This document shows positions 1-7,434 of a stretch of DNA of 64,000 nucleotides, in pieces (position 1 is the stretch's first letter; each line of letters starts with the position of its first letter). The position numbers were made by a program, and so were the translations under genes. The stretch comes from Collinsella sp. GTDB taxonomy: Bacteria > Actinomycetota > Coriobacteriia > Coriobacteriales > Coriobacteriaceae. The notes beneath the pieces were generated by a model, which had not been told where the DNA came from, did not search any database, and saw only the letters and a list, made by a program, of their open reading frames with translations. The DNA lies in assembly GCA_019419545.1 (NCBI GenBank), contig DXZT01000054.1:1-64000 (forward strand), in the 5' to 3' direction.

Positions 1-62
1 GGACTTGCAGCGACGGACCTCGGGACGCTCTTACACCACGTCTGCGCGCGCCACCGGTCTGT

Positions 63-288
63 GGGCAAAAAAGGGCAAATATGAGTACTGTTACCATTTT
101 AGTAGCAGGCAAAACCACCCAAAATGACGTCCGAGCGACCCCTACAACCCCCTAAAGCAGCCAACCTGACTGGTTTAAGGCGTATTGGAGCCAATTTTAA
201 TGAACATACTAAAGGCTATGTTCATTATCTTTTAGGATGTAAATACTATTCACTTAGCAACAGTACTCACATTTGGCATTTTTTGTCC
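63..288. repeat. MITE-like element with ~32-bp imperfect terminal inverted repeats
   Basis: The left arm (63-95) and the right arm (257-288) are inverted copies of the same sequence and share the core GAGTACTGTT. Both contain a run of A or T followed by CAAAT. The interior is AT-rich against a GC-rich genome. It holds a second hairpin at 199-226 whose arms AATGAACATA and TATGTTCATT match perfectly. I see no gene in 1-372. The element looks like a non-autonomous repeat, but no transposase is present and target duplications cannot be confirmed from one copy. Confidence 0.6.
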
Positions 289-318
289 ATTGCTATATAA
301 CTAACACCCTATAGCAGA

Positions 319-353
319 CAAAAAACAGGCCGCAGCCCATCGCTGCGGCCTGT
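319..353 (-). terminator. Rho-independent terminator of the NRMT/MgtE-like operon
   Basis: A 10-bp GC-rich stem, CAGGCCGCAG paired with CTGCGGCCTG, is followed on the minus strand by six T residues. It lies about 20 bases past the stop codon of the leftward transporter gene. Confidence 0.85.
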
Positions 354-372
354 TCGGAAGCAAAAGTGGGCG

Positions 373-1635
373 TTAAGCGCTGTAGCCCATCGCCTGCAGA
401 ACAAACATGACGACCGTGAGCACCGTAATCACACCGATAGTCGCCCAAGTGAGCACATTCCACACGCGGCCGTTGCGGTTAGTGCCCATAATGTGACGGT
501 CGGCTGCGATAACCACCTGGAACACCAGAACCACGGGCAACAGCACACCATTGATGACCTGTGAGGTCATCATAATCTGGAACAGATCGACGCCGGGCAT
601 AAGCACCAGCACGGCAGAGATACCGATGATGGCCGTAATGATGCCGCGATAGACCGGGGCCTCGTCCCAGCTGCGGTCGGCACCGCGCTCCCAGCCAAAT
701 GCCTCGCAGATAGCGCTCGACGTAACGCCCGGCAGCACGCAGGCAGCCAAGAAGCTCGCCGCGACCAGGCCCGAGGCAAACAGTACCGTGGACCACTGAC
801 CCGCAATAGGCTCCAACGCGCGGGCGGCATCGGCAGCATCGCTAATCTGAATACCCGCCGGGAACAACACCGTACCGGTCGTGATGATAATAAAGCCGGC
901 AATGACATCGGCGGCAAGCGAGCCGCTCACGGTATCGATGCGCTGCAGCACGATATCGTCCTCGCCCGCGTTCTTATCGACCACGTTGTTCTGCGCCAAG
1001 AAAATCATCCACGGCGCGATGGTGGTACCGATCGTTGCGACCACGAGCGACACGTAGCTGGGGTCATTTTGAATGTTAGGCACGACCAGGTCGACCGCGA
1101 CCTCACCCCAGTTGGGGCCAGCCATGAACGCGGCGACAATATAGGTCACGAACACGCAGCTCACCAGCAGCAGAATCTTCTCGATGCGCTGGAAACTACC
1201 CGACATGGTAAGCATCCACACCAGCAGCGCCACCAACGGCACCGAGATGCTCGCCGGCACGCCAAAGAGGGCAAGGCCGCTGGCGATGCCCGCAAACTCC
1301 GAAATGGTCACCGCCGTGTTGGCGATCAACAGCGCCGCCATGGCCAGCACGCTCTTGCGCACGCCAAAGCGCTCGCGAATGAGCGACGCCAGGCCCTTAC
1401 CCGTGACGCATCCGCAGCGCGCCGCGGTCTCCTGCGTCACGATGAGCAGCACAGTCATGACGGGAAGCATCCAGAGCATCTTGTAGCCATAGCTGGCGCC
1501 CGCGCTGGAATACGTTGCAATGCCGCCGGCGTCATTGCCCGAAAGCGCCGCCAGCAGACCGGGACCCATAGCGCCAAAGATGGCCGCGATGGTCAACTTT
1601 TGCTTGGTGCCCGACTTTTGCTTGGTATTTTGCAC
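373..1635 (-). CDS. NRAMP-related metal transporter, probably of the Mg2+-type NRMT clade
   Basis: This is an SLC11/NRAMP-fold integral membrane protein of about 420 residues with 10-11 hydrophobic segments. The family imports divalent metals. The canonical helix-1 motif DPGN reads DAGG here, within GNDAGGIATY around residue 35. The helix-6 MPH motif reads APW, so the metal-ligating methionine is an alanine. From memory, this loss marks the NRMT branch, shown to carry Mg2+ in Eggerthella lenta, a relative. That suggests magnesium rather than manganese, but it is inference from motifs. I chose the GTG at 1635. It follows AGGTGG by four bases and lies 8 bases after the stop of the MgtE-like gene. 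The longer frame to 1698 would overlap that gene. A terminator follows the stop. Confidence 0.85.
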   Translation of the reverse strand: MQNTKQKSGTKQKLTIAAIFGAMGPGLLAALSGNDAGGIATYSSAGASYGYKMLWMLPVMTVLLIVTQETAARCGCVTGKGLASLIRERFGVRKSVLAMAALLIANTAVTISEFAGIASGLALFGVPASISVPLVALLVWMLTMSGSFQRIEKILLLVSCVFVTYIVAAFMAGPNWGEVAVDLVVPNIQNDPSYVSLVVATIGTTIAPWMIFLAQNNVVDKNAGEDDIVLQRIDTVSGSLAADVIAGFIIITTGTVLFPAGIQISDAADAARALEPIAGQWSTVLFASGLVAASFLAACVLPGVTSSAICEAFGWERGADRSWDEAPVYRGIITAIIGISAVLVLMPGVDLFQIMMTSQVINGVLLPVVLVFQVVIAADRHIMGTNRNGRVWNVLTWATIGVITVLTVVMFVLQAMGYSA

Positions 1636-1643
1636 GCGACCAC

Positions 1644-3488
1644 CTAACCAATGACCGACATGGTGAGCAGCACCGCAGCGGCGCAGTACGCTACGCATGA
1701 GATCATGACGGCAATAACGTTCATGGCGGTGCCCGACGTGTTGAGGTCATGCTCGTCACGCCAGAACAGCACCATCAGGTAAATCACGGCGCTCATGTTG
1801 CCAACCAGGCAAATGATGGCAGCGATATTAAAGCACCCGGTAAAGAGTTGCTCCTCAAACATGGGCGCATCGGGGAACGCGGCGGTGTGCACCAGCTGGG
1901 CGCACAGGTAGGTCACGAGTGACAGAATCAGACCCATGCCCGTGCTCTGGAAGAAGAACCCCAGATACGGCTTGGGCTCGTCGTCGTGACCGTCATACTC
2001 CAGGAAGTAGTTCTTGACGAACGACACCATGCGCGAGGCCGCCAGCAGCACGAGCGGCATGGCACACATGGGGAACACCACCAGATGCGCGGAGCCGAGC
2101 GCCGTTCCCAGCACGGTCGCCATGATGCACGACGCGATGCCCCATACAACAACCCAGTACTGGCGATGCACGAACCAGCTGAGCACGTTCGTCGAGTCGT
2201 CCGACGCGCTATCGCCCGAGCCGACACCGGCGATCTGCAGGTCCTCCTGATGCTCCTCGGCGATAACGTCCATGGCGTCGTCGAAGGTCACGATACCCAG
2301 GATATGACGGTTCTCGTCGCAGACAGGGATGGCAACCAGGTCGTACTTGGTCATCTCGTCCGTCACGTCTTCCTGGTCCTCGTCGGGCGACACATAGACC
2401 AGGTCGCGATAGGCCAGCTGACCCAGCGTGGCGTCGCGGTCGGCTACGATCAGCGTGCGCAGCGAAAGCACGCCGGTCAGCATGCCGCTCGGATCCTCGG
2501 TATAGACGTAGTAGACGCTCTCGAAGTCCTCGTCGAGCTCGCGAATCGCCTCGATGGCATCGCCGACCGTTGCCGTGGCGGGCAGGGAGACAAACTCCGA
2601 GGTCATGATGCGGCCGGCGGTGTTGTCCTCATACCCCAGCAGGTTACGAATCGCCTTCTCCTCCTTGACGCCCATCAGGCGCAGGAGCTTCTCGGCCTTC
2701 TCGTAATCGAGCTCGTCGATCAGGTCAGCTGCATCGTCCGGGTCCATCATGGCCAGCATCGACGATGCGTCCGTGTCGGACAGGCCCTCGAGCATCTCGG
2801 TCATAAGCTCGTCGTCATCGAACTCCGAGATGGCCTCGGCGGCCTGGGCAGTATCGAGCTGCGCAAACACCTGCGCACGCAGGCGCGGGTCGAGCTGCTC
2901 GATAATGTCGGCGATGTCGGCAGGGTGCAGCTCGCCGAGCGTCTTGTGCGACACCGAGAGTTGAATGTTCTTGGTCGAGCGGTCGAGCAGGTCCATGTAG
3001 GACCAAGCGATGATGTCCTCACTGAGCGGCTTGCCCAGGTGCTTCATAAAGCCTTCGACGATATGCTCAAGTGCGGGGCTGATCGCGCGTAGCAGACCGC
3101 GGGCGCCCACTTCGGCGCCCAGCAGGCGCAGCTGATTTTCGCCCGACATGGAAAACTTGATGTCGTTTACGCGCACGACCTTCATGCCCTGCGTGTCGAC
3201 GATCTGCTTGTTGAGCACGTCGCGGGCAAGCAAGAGTTCGGTCGGCTGCAGGTACGAAAAACGGATTTCGGTGGCCGACGTCTTAAGGTGTACACCCGTC
3301 TCGTCGATGCGATCGACCCATTTGCGCCAGCTGATCATAAACGGCGTCTTGCCGGGGCCGCGGAACGCGAGCGACGTCACGTGCGGAAAAACTTCGCCGG
3401 TAGCAATACCAAAATCGTTGACCACGCCGAGCTTTTCGCCGTCGACGTCCAAGACCGGCAATTTGAGCATCTCACTCAGATAATTCAA
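1644..3488 (-). CDS. MgtE-like membrane protein with PRC-barrel, MgtE-N and CBS domains
   Basis: The protein has 614 residues. PRC-barrel-like segments lie at about residues 3-75 and 85-150. An acidic MgtE-N type helical superhelix follows (about 180-290, with repeats such as HPADIADIIEQLDP and DPDDAADLIDEL). A CBS pair lies at about 295-425. About five transmembrane helices follow from residue 440. MgtE-N plus CBS is the cytosolic Mg2+ sensor of MgtE channels. The membrane part is short and lacks the glycine/proline pore signature I would expect, so it may be a regulator or partner rather than a channel. It precedes the NRMT-like gene in one operon. The TTG at 3488 is preferred because the PRC domain begins immediately (YLSEML) and GGGGAG lies upstream. 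An ATG at 3470 is the alternative. Confidence 0.8.
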   Translation of the reverse strand: MNYLSEMLKLPVLDVDGEKLGVVNDFGIATGEVFPHVTSLAFRGPGKTPFMISWRKWVDRIDETGVHLKTSATEIRFSYLQPTELLLARDVLNKQIVDTQGMKVVRVNDIKFSMSGENQLRLLGAEVGARGLLRAISPALEHIVEGFMKHLGKPLSEDIIAWSYMDLLDRSTKNIQLSVSHKTLGELHPADIADIIEQLDPRLRAQVFAQLDTAQAAEAISEFDDDELMTEMLEGLSDTDASSMLAMMDPDDAADLIDELDYEKAEKLLRLMGVKEEKAIRNLLGYEDNTAGRIMTSEFVSLPATATVGDAIEAIRELDEDFESVYYVYTEDPSGMLTGVLSLRTLIVADRDATLGQLAYRDLVYVSPDEDQEDVTDEMTKYDLVAIPVCDENRHILGIVTFDDAMDVIAEEHQEDLQIAGVGSGDSASDDSTNVLSWFVHRQYWVVVWGIASCIMATVLGTALGSAHLVVFPMCAMPLVLLAASRMVSFVKNYFLEYDGHDDEPKPYLGFFFQSTGMGLILSLVTYLCAQLVHTAAFPDAPMFEEQLFTGCFNIAAIICLVGNMSAVIYLMVLFWRDEHDLNTSGTAMNVIAVMISCVAYCAAAVLLTMSVIG

Positions 3489-3504
3489 TGGTGCTCCCCA
3501 TCAT
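3472..3504 (-). CDS. Possible 10-codon leader ORF overlapping the MgtE-like start
   Basis: GGAGG lies 4 bases before ATGATG. This opens a frame reading MMGSTIELSE and ending in TGA at 3474-3472. It overlaps the TTG start of the MgtE-like gene in another frame and stops one base before that gene's internal ATG at 3470. The ribosome site is much better than the one for the downstream gene, which would fit translational coupling. A chance ORF of this size is common, so confidence is low. Confidence 0.3.
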   Translation of the reverse strand: MMGSTIELSE

Positions 3505-3592
3505 TATTCCTCCGAACGCGGCCGCGCGTGCGGCGTCCGGGGGCTTCTGGATATGTATACGCATGCGCGGGCGGCACGCCGCTCGACGCTTA

Positions 3593-3629
3593 CACCCCGT
3601 GCATGCGCAAAAAGCACCTGCATGGGGTC
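3593..3629. other. Hairpin in the gene-free stretch upstream of the MgtE-like gene
   Basis: The arms ACCCCGTGCA and TGCATGGGGT form a 10-bp stem (one G-T pair) around an A-rich loop on the plus strand. On the minus strand this lies about 100 bases before the MgtE-like start, so it would be in the leader if transcription begins upstream. I looked for M-box riboswitch landmarks here and could not recognise them. The rest of 3505-3816 holds no gene. At 3787-3806 a phrase (GGGGAC, then CTTAAATGA) recurs at 12300-12317. Confidence 0.4.
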
Positions 3630-3816
3630 ATCGACTGTATGGTCGAGGTTTGGATTTCACCTGTAACCTTTCTCTTGACCCTCATTAACCGCAGTAACTA
3701 TAGCATCAGCATCGCCCTGCGGCATCGAATTTATGCGCTGCACATTGCAGGCATACCAAACGCTGACGCATCCGTGACATAGCCGTTGGGGACGTTCTTA
3801 AATGACTACCCAATGA

Positions 3817-5223
3817 CTACTCTGTGGTGTCGTTGTCCTCGGCAAGTTGGGGGAACACGGCATCCTTGGGCATGGTGACCTTCGTCAGCGAGGTGAGCTT
3901 TTTTCTCAGCGACGTGTCCGTCTTGACCAGGTCGCTGAGCGTCACGATCTTGTAGCCGTCGGCAATGAGGCCGTCGATAATCTGCGGCAGCGCCTCGAGC
4001 GTCTGCTCGGCGCATTCGTCTCTATCGGTGAGCAGCACGATATTGCCCGGCGTCACCGAATCGAGCACCGTCGAGACCTGCTCGTCGGCACCGTTGAGCA
4101 GCCAGTCGCCCGAGTCAATATTCCACGAGACCACGGCGGAGACCAAGTCCATCGCATCAATCCAGTTTTGCTCGTCAAAGGCAGCATAGGGAGCACGCAG
4201 CAGCATCGTCTTCACGCCGGTCGCCGACTTAATCGCATCGGTGCCTTTCGTGATCTGTTCGCGTACCGCCTCACGGTCCTGACCCTTGAGCGAATCGTCG
4301 CTGTAGCTGTTGGATCCGATCTCGCACCCGGCATCGACAATCGCCTTGGCCGTGGCAGGCGAGGCCTCGGACGCATCGCCCGAAAGGAAGAACGTCGCGG
4401 TGACGCCCTTTTCCTTGAGCACCTGCAAGATCTGCTTGGTAGCGCCGCTCGGACCCTCGTCAAACGTCAGTGCCACGTACTTTTTGTTGCCCTTGGGCGC
4501 CACGCTGGCGCACGCAACAACGCAATCGGTGGCGGGCACAACCTCGCCGCGGTCTTGCGTCTTGCCCGACTGCTCACCAACCCACACCTCGGATCGGCCC
4601 TGGACACCCCATGTCCGCACATACTCGATAGCGCCCGTGCCCTCGACCTTGAGCTTGGGCTCGATAACCGTAGCCTGAACCTCGTGCTTCTCGTAGGTGT
4701 TACGGCCATCCTTGACCGTCACCTTCTCGCCGCCCTCAAGTTCGCGGCTATCCCATTTGCCCTGCTTCACGCGCTTGCCGTCGACCTTCACCGACAGCTT
4801 TTCGCCCCCATGGCGCTTGAGCACGCTGTCATCGACGGCCAGCAGGTCGCCTGCGTCGTAGGTGTCAATCAACTCCTGGTCGTCGATGAGATTCTGCAGC
4901 GTAGAGCCCACACGCACCGCTGTCTTCTGGCCGTTGAGCTCCACGTCCACACTGCGGTTGACGTAGCCCACGACGGCAGCGATAAACAGCACGAGCGCGC
5001 AACCCACGGCGATGAGCGCATAGGGCAGGCGAGACGAACGACGGGGCGTACGGCTGTTGCCGATGCGAGCGCTGCGGTCGCTAAACCCGCGGCTATGGTT
5101 GAGGTACATCGCGCCGGGCTTACGGCGACGGCGGCGCTGACCGCCGGGCAGCTGCCCCAGGTCGCGGCGCGCCGTCGGACGCGCACCCGAACGCCCGTTT
5201 AAGTTGGATCCGTTTTGGCGCAT
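3817..5223 (-). CDS. Membrane-anchored polysaccharide-deacetylase-like protein with degenerate active site
   Basis: The protein has 468 residues. A basic, Arg-rich cytoplasmic tail (1-65) is followed by one transmembrane helix (about 67-87, LPYALIAVGCALVLFIAAVV). An extracytoplasmic beta-rich region follows, then a NodB-like domain (about 245-440). NodB enzymes deacetylate peptidoglycan or other glycans using Asp-His-His bound metal. Here motif 1 reads TFDEGP rather than TFDDGP. Motif 2 reads SNSYSD, where two histidines are expected. Motif 3 reads RAPY. Motif 5 reads LLTD instead of a histidine-containing LxHD. The catalytic-base Asp and the Asp-Trp motif (SGDW) remain. It may be a binding protein or use altered chemistry. 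The ATG follows GGGGGAGGG with good spacing. It is a single gene with its own upstream hairpin. Confidence 0.8.
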   Translation of the reverse strand: MRQNGSNLNGRSGARPTARRDLGQLPGGQRRRRRKPGAMYLNHSRGFSDRSARIGNSRTPRRSSRLPYALIAVGCALVLFIAAVVGYVNRSVDVELNGQKTAVRVGSTLQNLIDDQELIDTYDAGDLLAVDDSVLKRHGGEKLSVKVDGKRVKQGKWDSRELEGGEKVTVKDGRNTYEKHEVQATVIEPKLKVEGTGAIEYVRTWGVQGRSEVWVGEQSGKTQDRGEVVPATDCVVACASVAPKGNKKYVALTFDEGPSGATKQILQVLKEKGVTATFFLSGDASEASPATAKAIVDAGCEIGSNSYSDDSLKGQDREAVREQITKGTDAIKSATGVKTMLLRAPYAAFDEQNWIDAMDLVSAVVSWNIDSGDWLLNGADEQVSTVLDSVTPGNIVLLTDRDECAEQTLEALPQIIDGLIADGYKIVTLSDLVKTDTSLRKKLTSLTKVTMPKDAVFPQLAEDNDTTE

Positions 5224-5244
5224 GTGCCCTCCCCCATAAACACA

Positions 5245-5274
5245 GCAAGCCGGAGCAACAGGTCTCCGGCTTGC
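5245..5274 (-). terminator. Hairpin between the PRC-barrel gene and the deacetylase-like gene
   Basis: An 11-bp perfect stem, GCAAGCCGGAG with CTCCGGCTTGC, separates two leftward genes. The T-tract after it on the minus strand is weak (TGTGTTTA), so termination may be partial. Confidence 0.6.
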
Positions 5275-5295
5275 CTCCCATCATTTGGTACGTCG

Positions 5296-6051
5296 CTATT
5301 TGCTAGTTTTCGACGAGCCCCCGCTCGCCTTTTGGTATTCGTCCTTAAAGGCCTTGAACATACCGCGCGTCTTGCCGAGCTGCTTGCCCAGTGCGCGGCT
5401 GCCCTTGTCCACGGCGACCGATCCCTTGTCATCGAGCACCTTGGCGCCCTTTTTGACCTTGTCGCCCACCACGACGCTGGCCTCGGCGGCCTTGGCAGCC
5501 GCACCGCCCGAATACCCGAGCGACTTGACCTCGTCCGAGACGACCATCGCGCCGTTCTCGTAGCCGCGCAGCATCGTCGGCGGCACCTGCGTGTCACCAA
5601 CCAAAACACTCGAAGCAGCGCCGGCGGTCACATAGAATGCCTGCACGATGCCCGAGCGCGGCTTGAACTCAACGTCCGAGCAATAGCCCACGACGTCGCC
5701 CGATTCCGTGCGCACGTCCATACCGACCCAGATGATGCAATCGTCCAGGTTGATGTCGAGGCGCTTGGCCGCAGCGGTATCGTAGGTGCCCTTGACGTCG
5801 TCAACCGCGATGGCGCCCTCGTAGACACCAATGGCATCGAGCGCTACGAATCGGTCGGGACGCTCGATCATGCCCGCGATATCGGACTGGCGGACCATAA
5901 AGCCGACCACGCGCGTACCGCCCGGGGTAAAGACCGGAAAGTGAATCTTTCCGAGCTTTTTAGGGCTGCGCGGCGTGCCGTCCTTTTTGGTGCGCTTGTC
6001 CTCGGTAGGCTTGCGATAGATCTTGGCGCCGACAAAATCCCCGGCGCGCAT
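5296..6051 (-). CDS. PRC-barrel domain protein
   Basis: The protein has 251 residues and no membrane segment. Two PRC-barrel-like segments are visible. One begins near residue 30 (KLGKIHFPVFTPGGTRVVGF). The second lies near residue 105 (DVRTESGDVVGYCSDVEF). A lysine/glycine-rich helical tail follows. PRC barrels occur in RNA-processing and photosynthetic proteins and as stand-alone stress proteins. No specific role can be assigned. Its start overlaps by one base the stop of the upstream YtxH-like gene, so the two are almost surely co-translated and may act together at the envelope. Confidence 0.75.
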   Translation of the reverse strand: MRAGDFVGAKIYRKPTEDKRTKKDGTPRSPKKLGKIHFPVFTPGGTRVVGFMVRQSDIAGMIERPDRFVALDAIGVYEGAIAVDDVKGTYDTAAAKRLDINLDDCIIWVGMDVRTESGDVVGYCSDVEFKPRSGIVQAFYVTAGAASSVLVGDTQVPPTMLRGYENGAMVVSDEVKSLGYSGGAAAKAAEASVVVGDKVKKGAKVLDDKGSVAVDKGSRALGKQLGKTRGMFKAFKDEYQKASGGSSKTSK

Positions 6052-6440
6052 TATGCCTCGGTCGAGGGCTCCGCAGCCTCGGCATCAGTCTCGACGGCGT
6101 TCTCGACCACGACGTCGGCGGCAGGCGTCACGTTGCCGCCCGAAATGGCGTCGTTGAGCTGCTCGCGCAGCTGGTCCATGCGCTCGCGGGCCAGGTCGAC
6201 CTTGGCGCGCAGGTCGTCGGTCTTGGCGTCGACCATCGGGCCAAAATCGTTGACCGCAGCACGGGCCTCCTCGGCGCTGTGCTCGTAGGTGTCACGCATA
6301 TTGTCCCAAGCGTCGTTGGCGATATCGGCAGCCATGGCGCGGGTCTCGGCGCCCGAGCGCGGGGCCAGAGCAACGCCGACAATAGCGCCGGCAGCGGCAC
6401 CAAAAAGTGCGCCGGAGACAAAGCTGAAAGTCTTACCCAT
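6051..6440 (-). CDS. YtxH-like small membrane protein
   Basis: The protein has about 129 residues from the chosen start. An N-terminal hydrophobic glycine/alanine segment (SFVSGALFGAAAGAIVGVAL) and the following APRSGAETR motif are typical of the YtxH/gas-vesicle-like general stress family. An amphipathic helical region with KTDDLRAKVDLARERMDQL and an acidic tail follow. I chose the third Met (ATG at 6440). The ribosome site GGAGAGG lies 7 bases before it and would overlap the earlier ATG codons. It is translationally coupled to the PRC-barrel gene. Confidence 0.75.
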   Translation of the reverse strand: MGKTFSFVSGALFGAAAGAIVGVALAPRSGAETRAMAADIANDAWDNMRDTYEHSAEEARAAVNDFGPMVDAKTDDLRAKVDLARERMDQLREQLNDAISGGNVTPAADVVVENAVETDAEAAEPSTEA

Positions 6441-6576
6441 GATCATTCCTCTCCTGCGGGCACGTCGGTGCCCACCGTTTGAATGCTGTCCATTATACCC
6501 GCAGCGCATCACTTGCCGCTCCGCTCATCTGCGTACGGCAAAGGCGCAGGTACGTGATGGTGATAAACGCGTAGGC

Positions 6577-7410
6577 CTACTCCTGAGGCATAGCCGGCAT
6601 GGCCACCGTGGCACCCGGGTCCTCGCCGGCGCCGTCCACGAGCGGCAGACCGCCCTCATGCGCAGGTCCCGCCGAAACCGTCGCCGCACCGCCAAAGACG
6701 GCAGCGGAAGCCTCGTGGTTTTCGGCGACCGCGCCCTCGGTATCAATCGTCACCTGGGGCTCGTCGTCAAAGTTGGGAACGCCCTGGGGCTCGGTGGGAA
6801 CGGACTCGACGGTCGCATCGGCAACAGGCTCGGCGTCGACCGGCACATCACCCTCGTCAGCGCCCTCGTCCTCGGCAGCATCTTCGCCGTTCGCAGCGGC
6901 GACGGCCTCGTGAGGATCCTTGCCCTCGGCCTCGGCGCGCATGCCCAGCACCAGGTTGCGCAGGCCCGCGACCGTGCCTTCCACGTCGGGGGCAGGCTGG
7001 TCGGCGTGCAGATAGGCCCAGTCCATCATAAAGGTGGCCGAAGACAGCGCGCCGATGGCCAGCGCGTCGTCGGGGCACGAAAGCTCGACCTCAAAGACGC
7101 GCTCGTCGTGCTCGCTTACGCGCGTGCGGCCGCACGAGATGCTACCGGCAAGACCGGTCTCGTTCATGAGCTCGACCGTCACATGCTCAAGCAGATGGCA
7201 AAGCTCGGTCTGGCCCATGCAGTCCTGGAACTCGCGACCGGAATCACCCAGGCACAGGTGCTTGGCAATCGCCGGCACCAGGTAATACACGCGCGCCGTG
7301 GCCTCGATATCCTCCGAGGTCATGAGCGGCATGCCGGGGTTCACCAGCACATGCGCGCAGATCTTGTCCTCACTGACGGTGACCTTAAGGATGTTGAACA
7401 GGCCTGCCAT
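6577..7410 (-). CDS. Protein resembling the cyanophycin synthetase N-terminal domain, with acidic tail
   Basis: The protein has 277 residues. The first ~150 form a compact domain that includes HLLEHVTVELMNETGLAG followed by GRTRVSEHDERVFEVEL. This reminds me of the N-terminal domain of cyanophycin synthetase (a family pattern of EHV, LEL and GRT), but the ATP-grasp and Mur-ligase parts of CphA are absent. Residues ~155-277 are low-complexity, rich in Ala, Glu, Asp and Pro. The function is unknown. Haem or metal binding cannot be judged, although several Cys and His are present. The ATG follows GGGGAGAGTT. It lies 24 bases downstream of the CBS-protein gene, in the same direction. Confidence 0.6.
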   Translation of the reverse strand: MAGLFNILKVTVSEDKICAHVLVNPGMPLMTSEDIEATARVYYLVPAIAKHLCLGDSGREFQDCMGQTELCHLLEHVTVELMNETGLAGSISCGRTRVSEHDERVFEVELSCPDDALAIGALSSATFMMDWAYLHADQPAPDVEGTVAGLRNLVLGMRAEAEGKDPHEAVAAANGEDAAEDEGADEGDVPVDAEPVADATVESVPTEPQGVPNFDDEPQVTIDTEGAVAENHEASAAVFGGAATVSAGPAHEGGLPLVDGAGEDPGATVAMPAMPQE

Positions 7411-7434
7411 AACTCTCCCCTACTCTTCCTTGTC

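Noticed and set aside
373..1698. Longer NRAMP start at 1698
   Set aside because: It would overlap the MgtE-like gene by 55 bases. The GTG at 1635 has its own ribosome site and 8-base spacing.
3505..3816. M-box (Mg2+) riboswitch upstream of the MgtE-like gene
   Set aside because: I looked for its conserved loops on the minus strand and could not match them. Only a simple hairpin is evident. A covariance-model search would decide.
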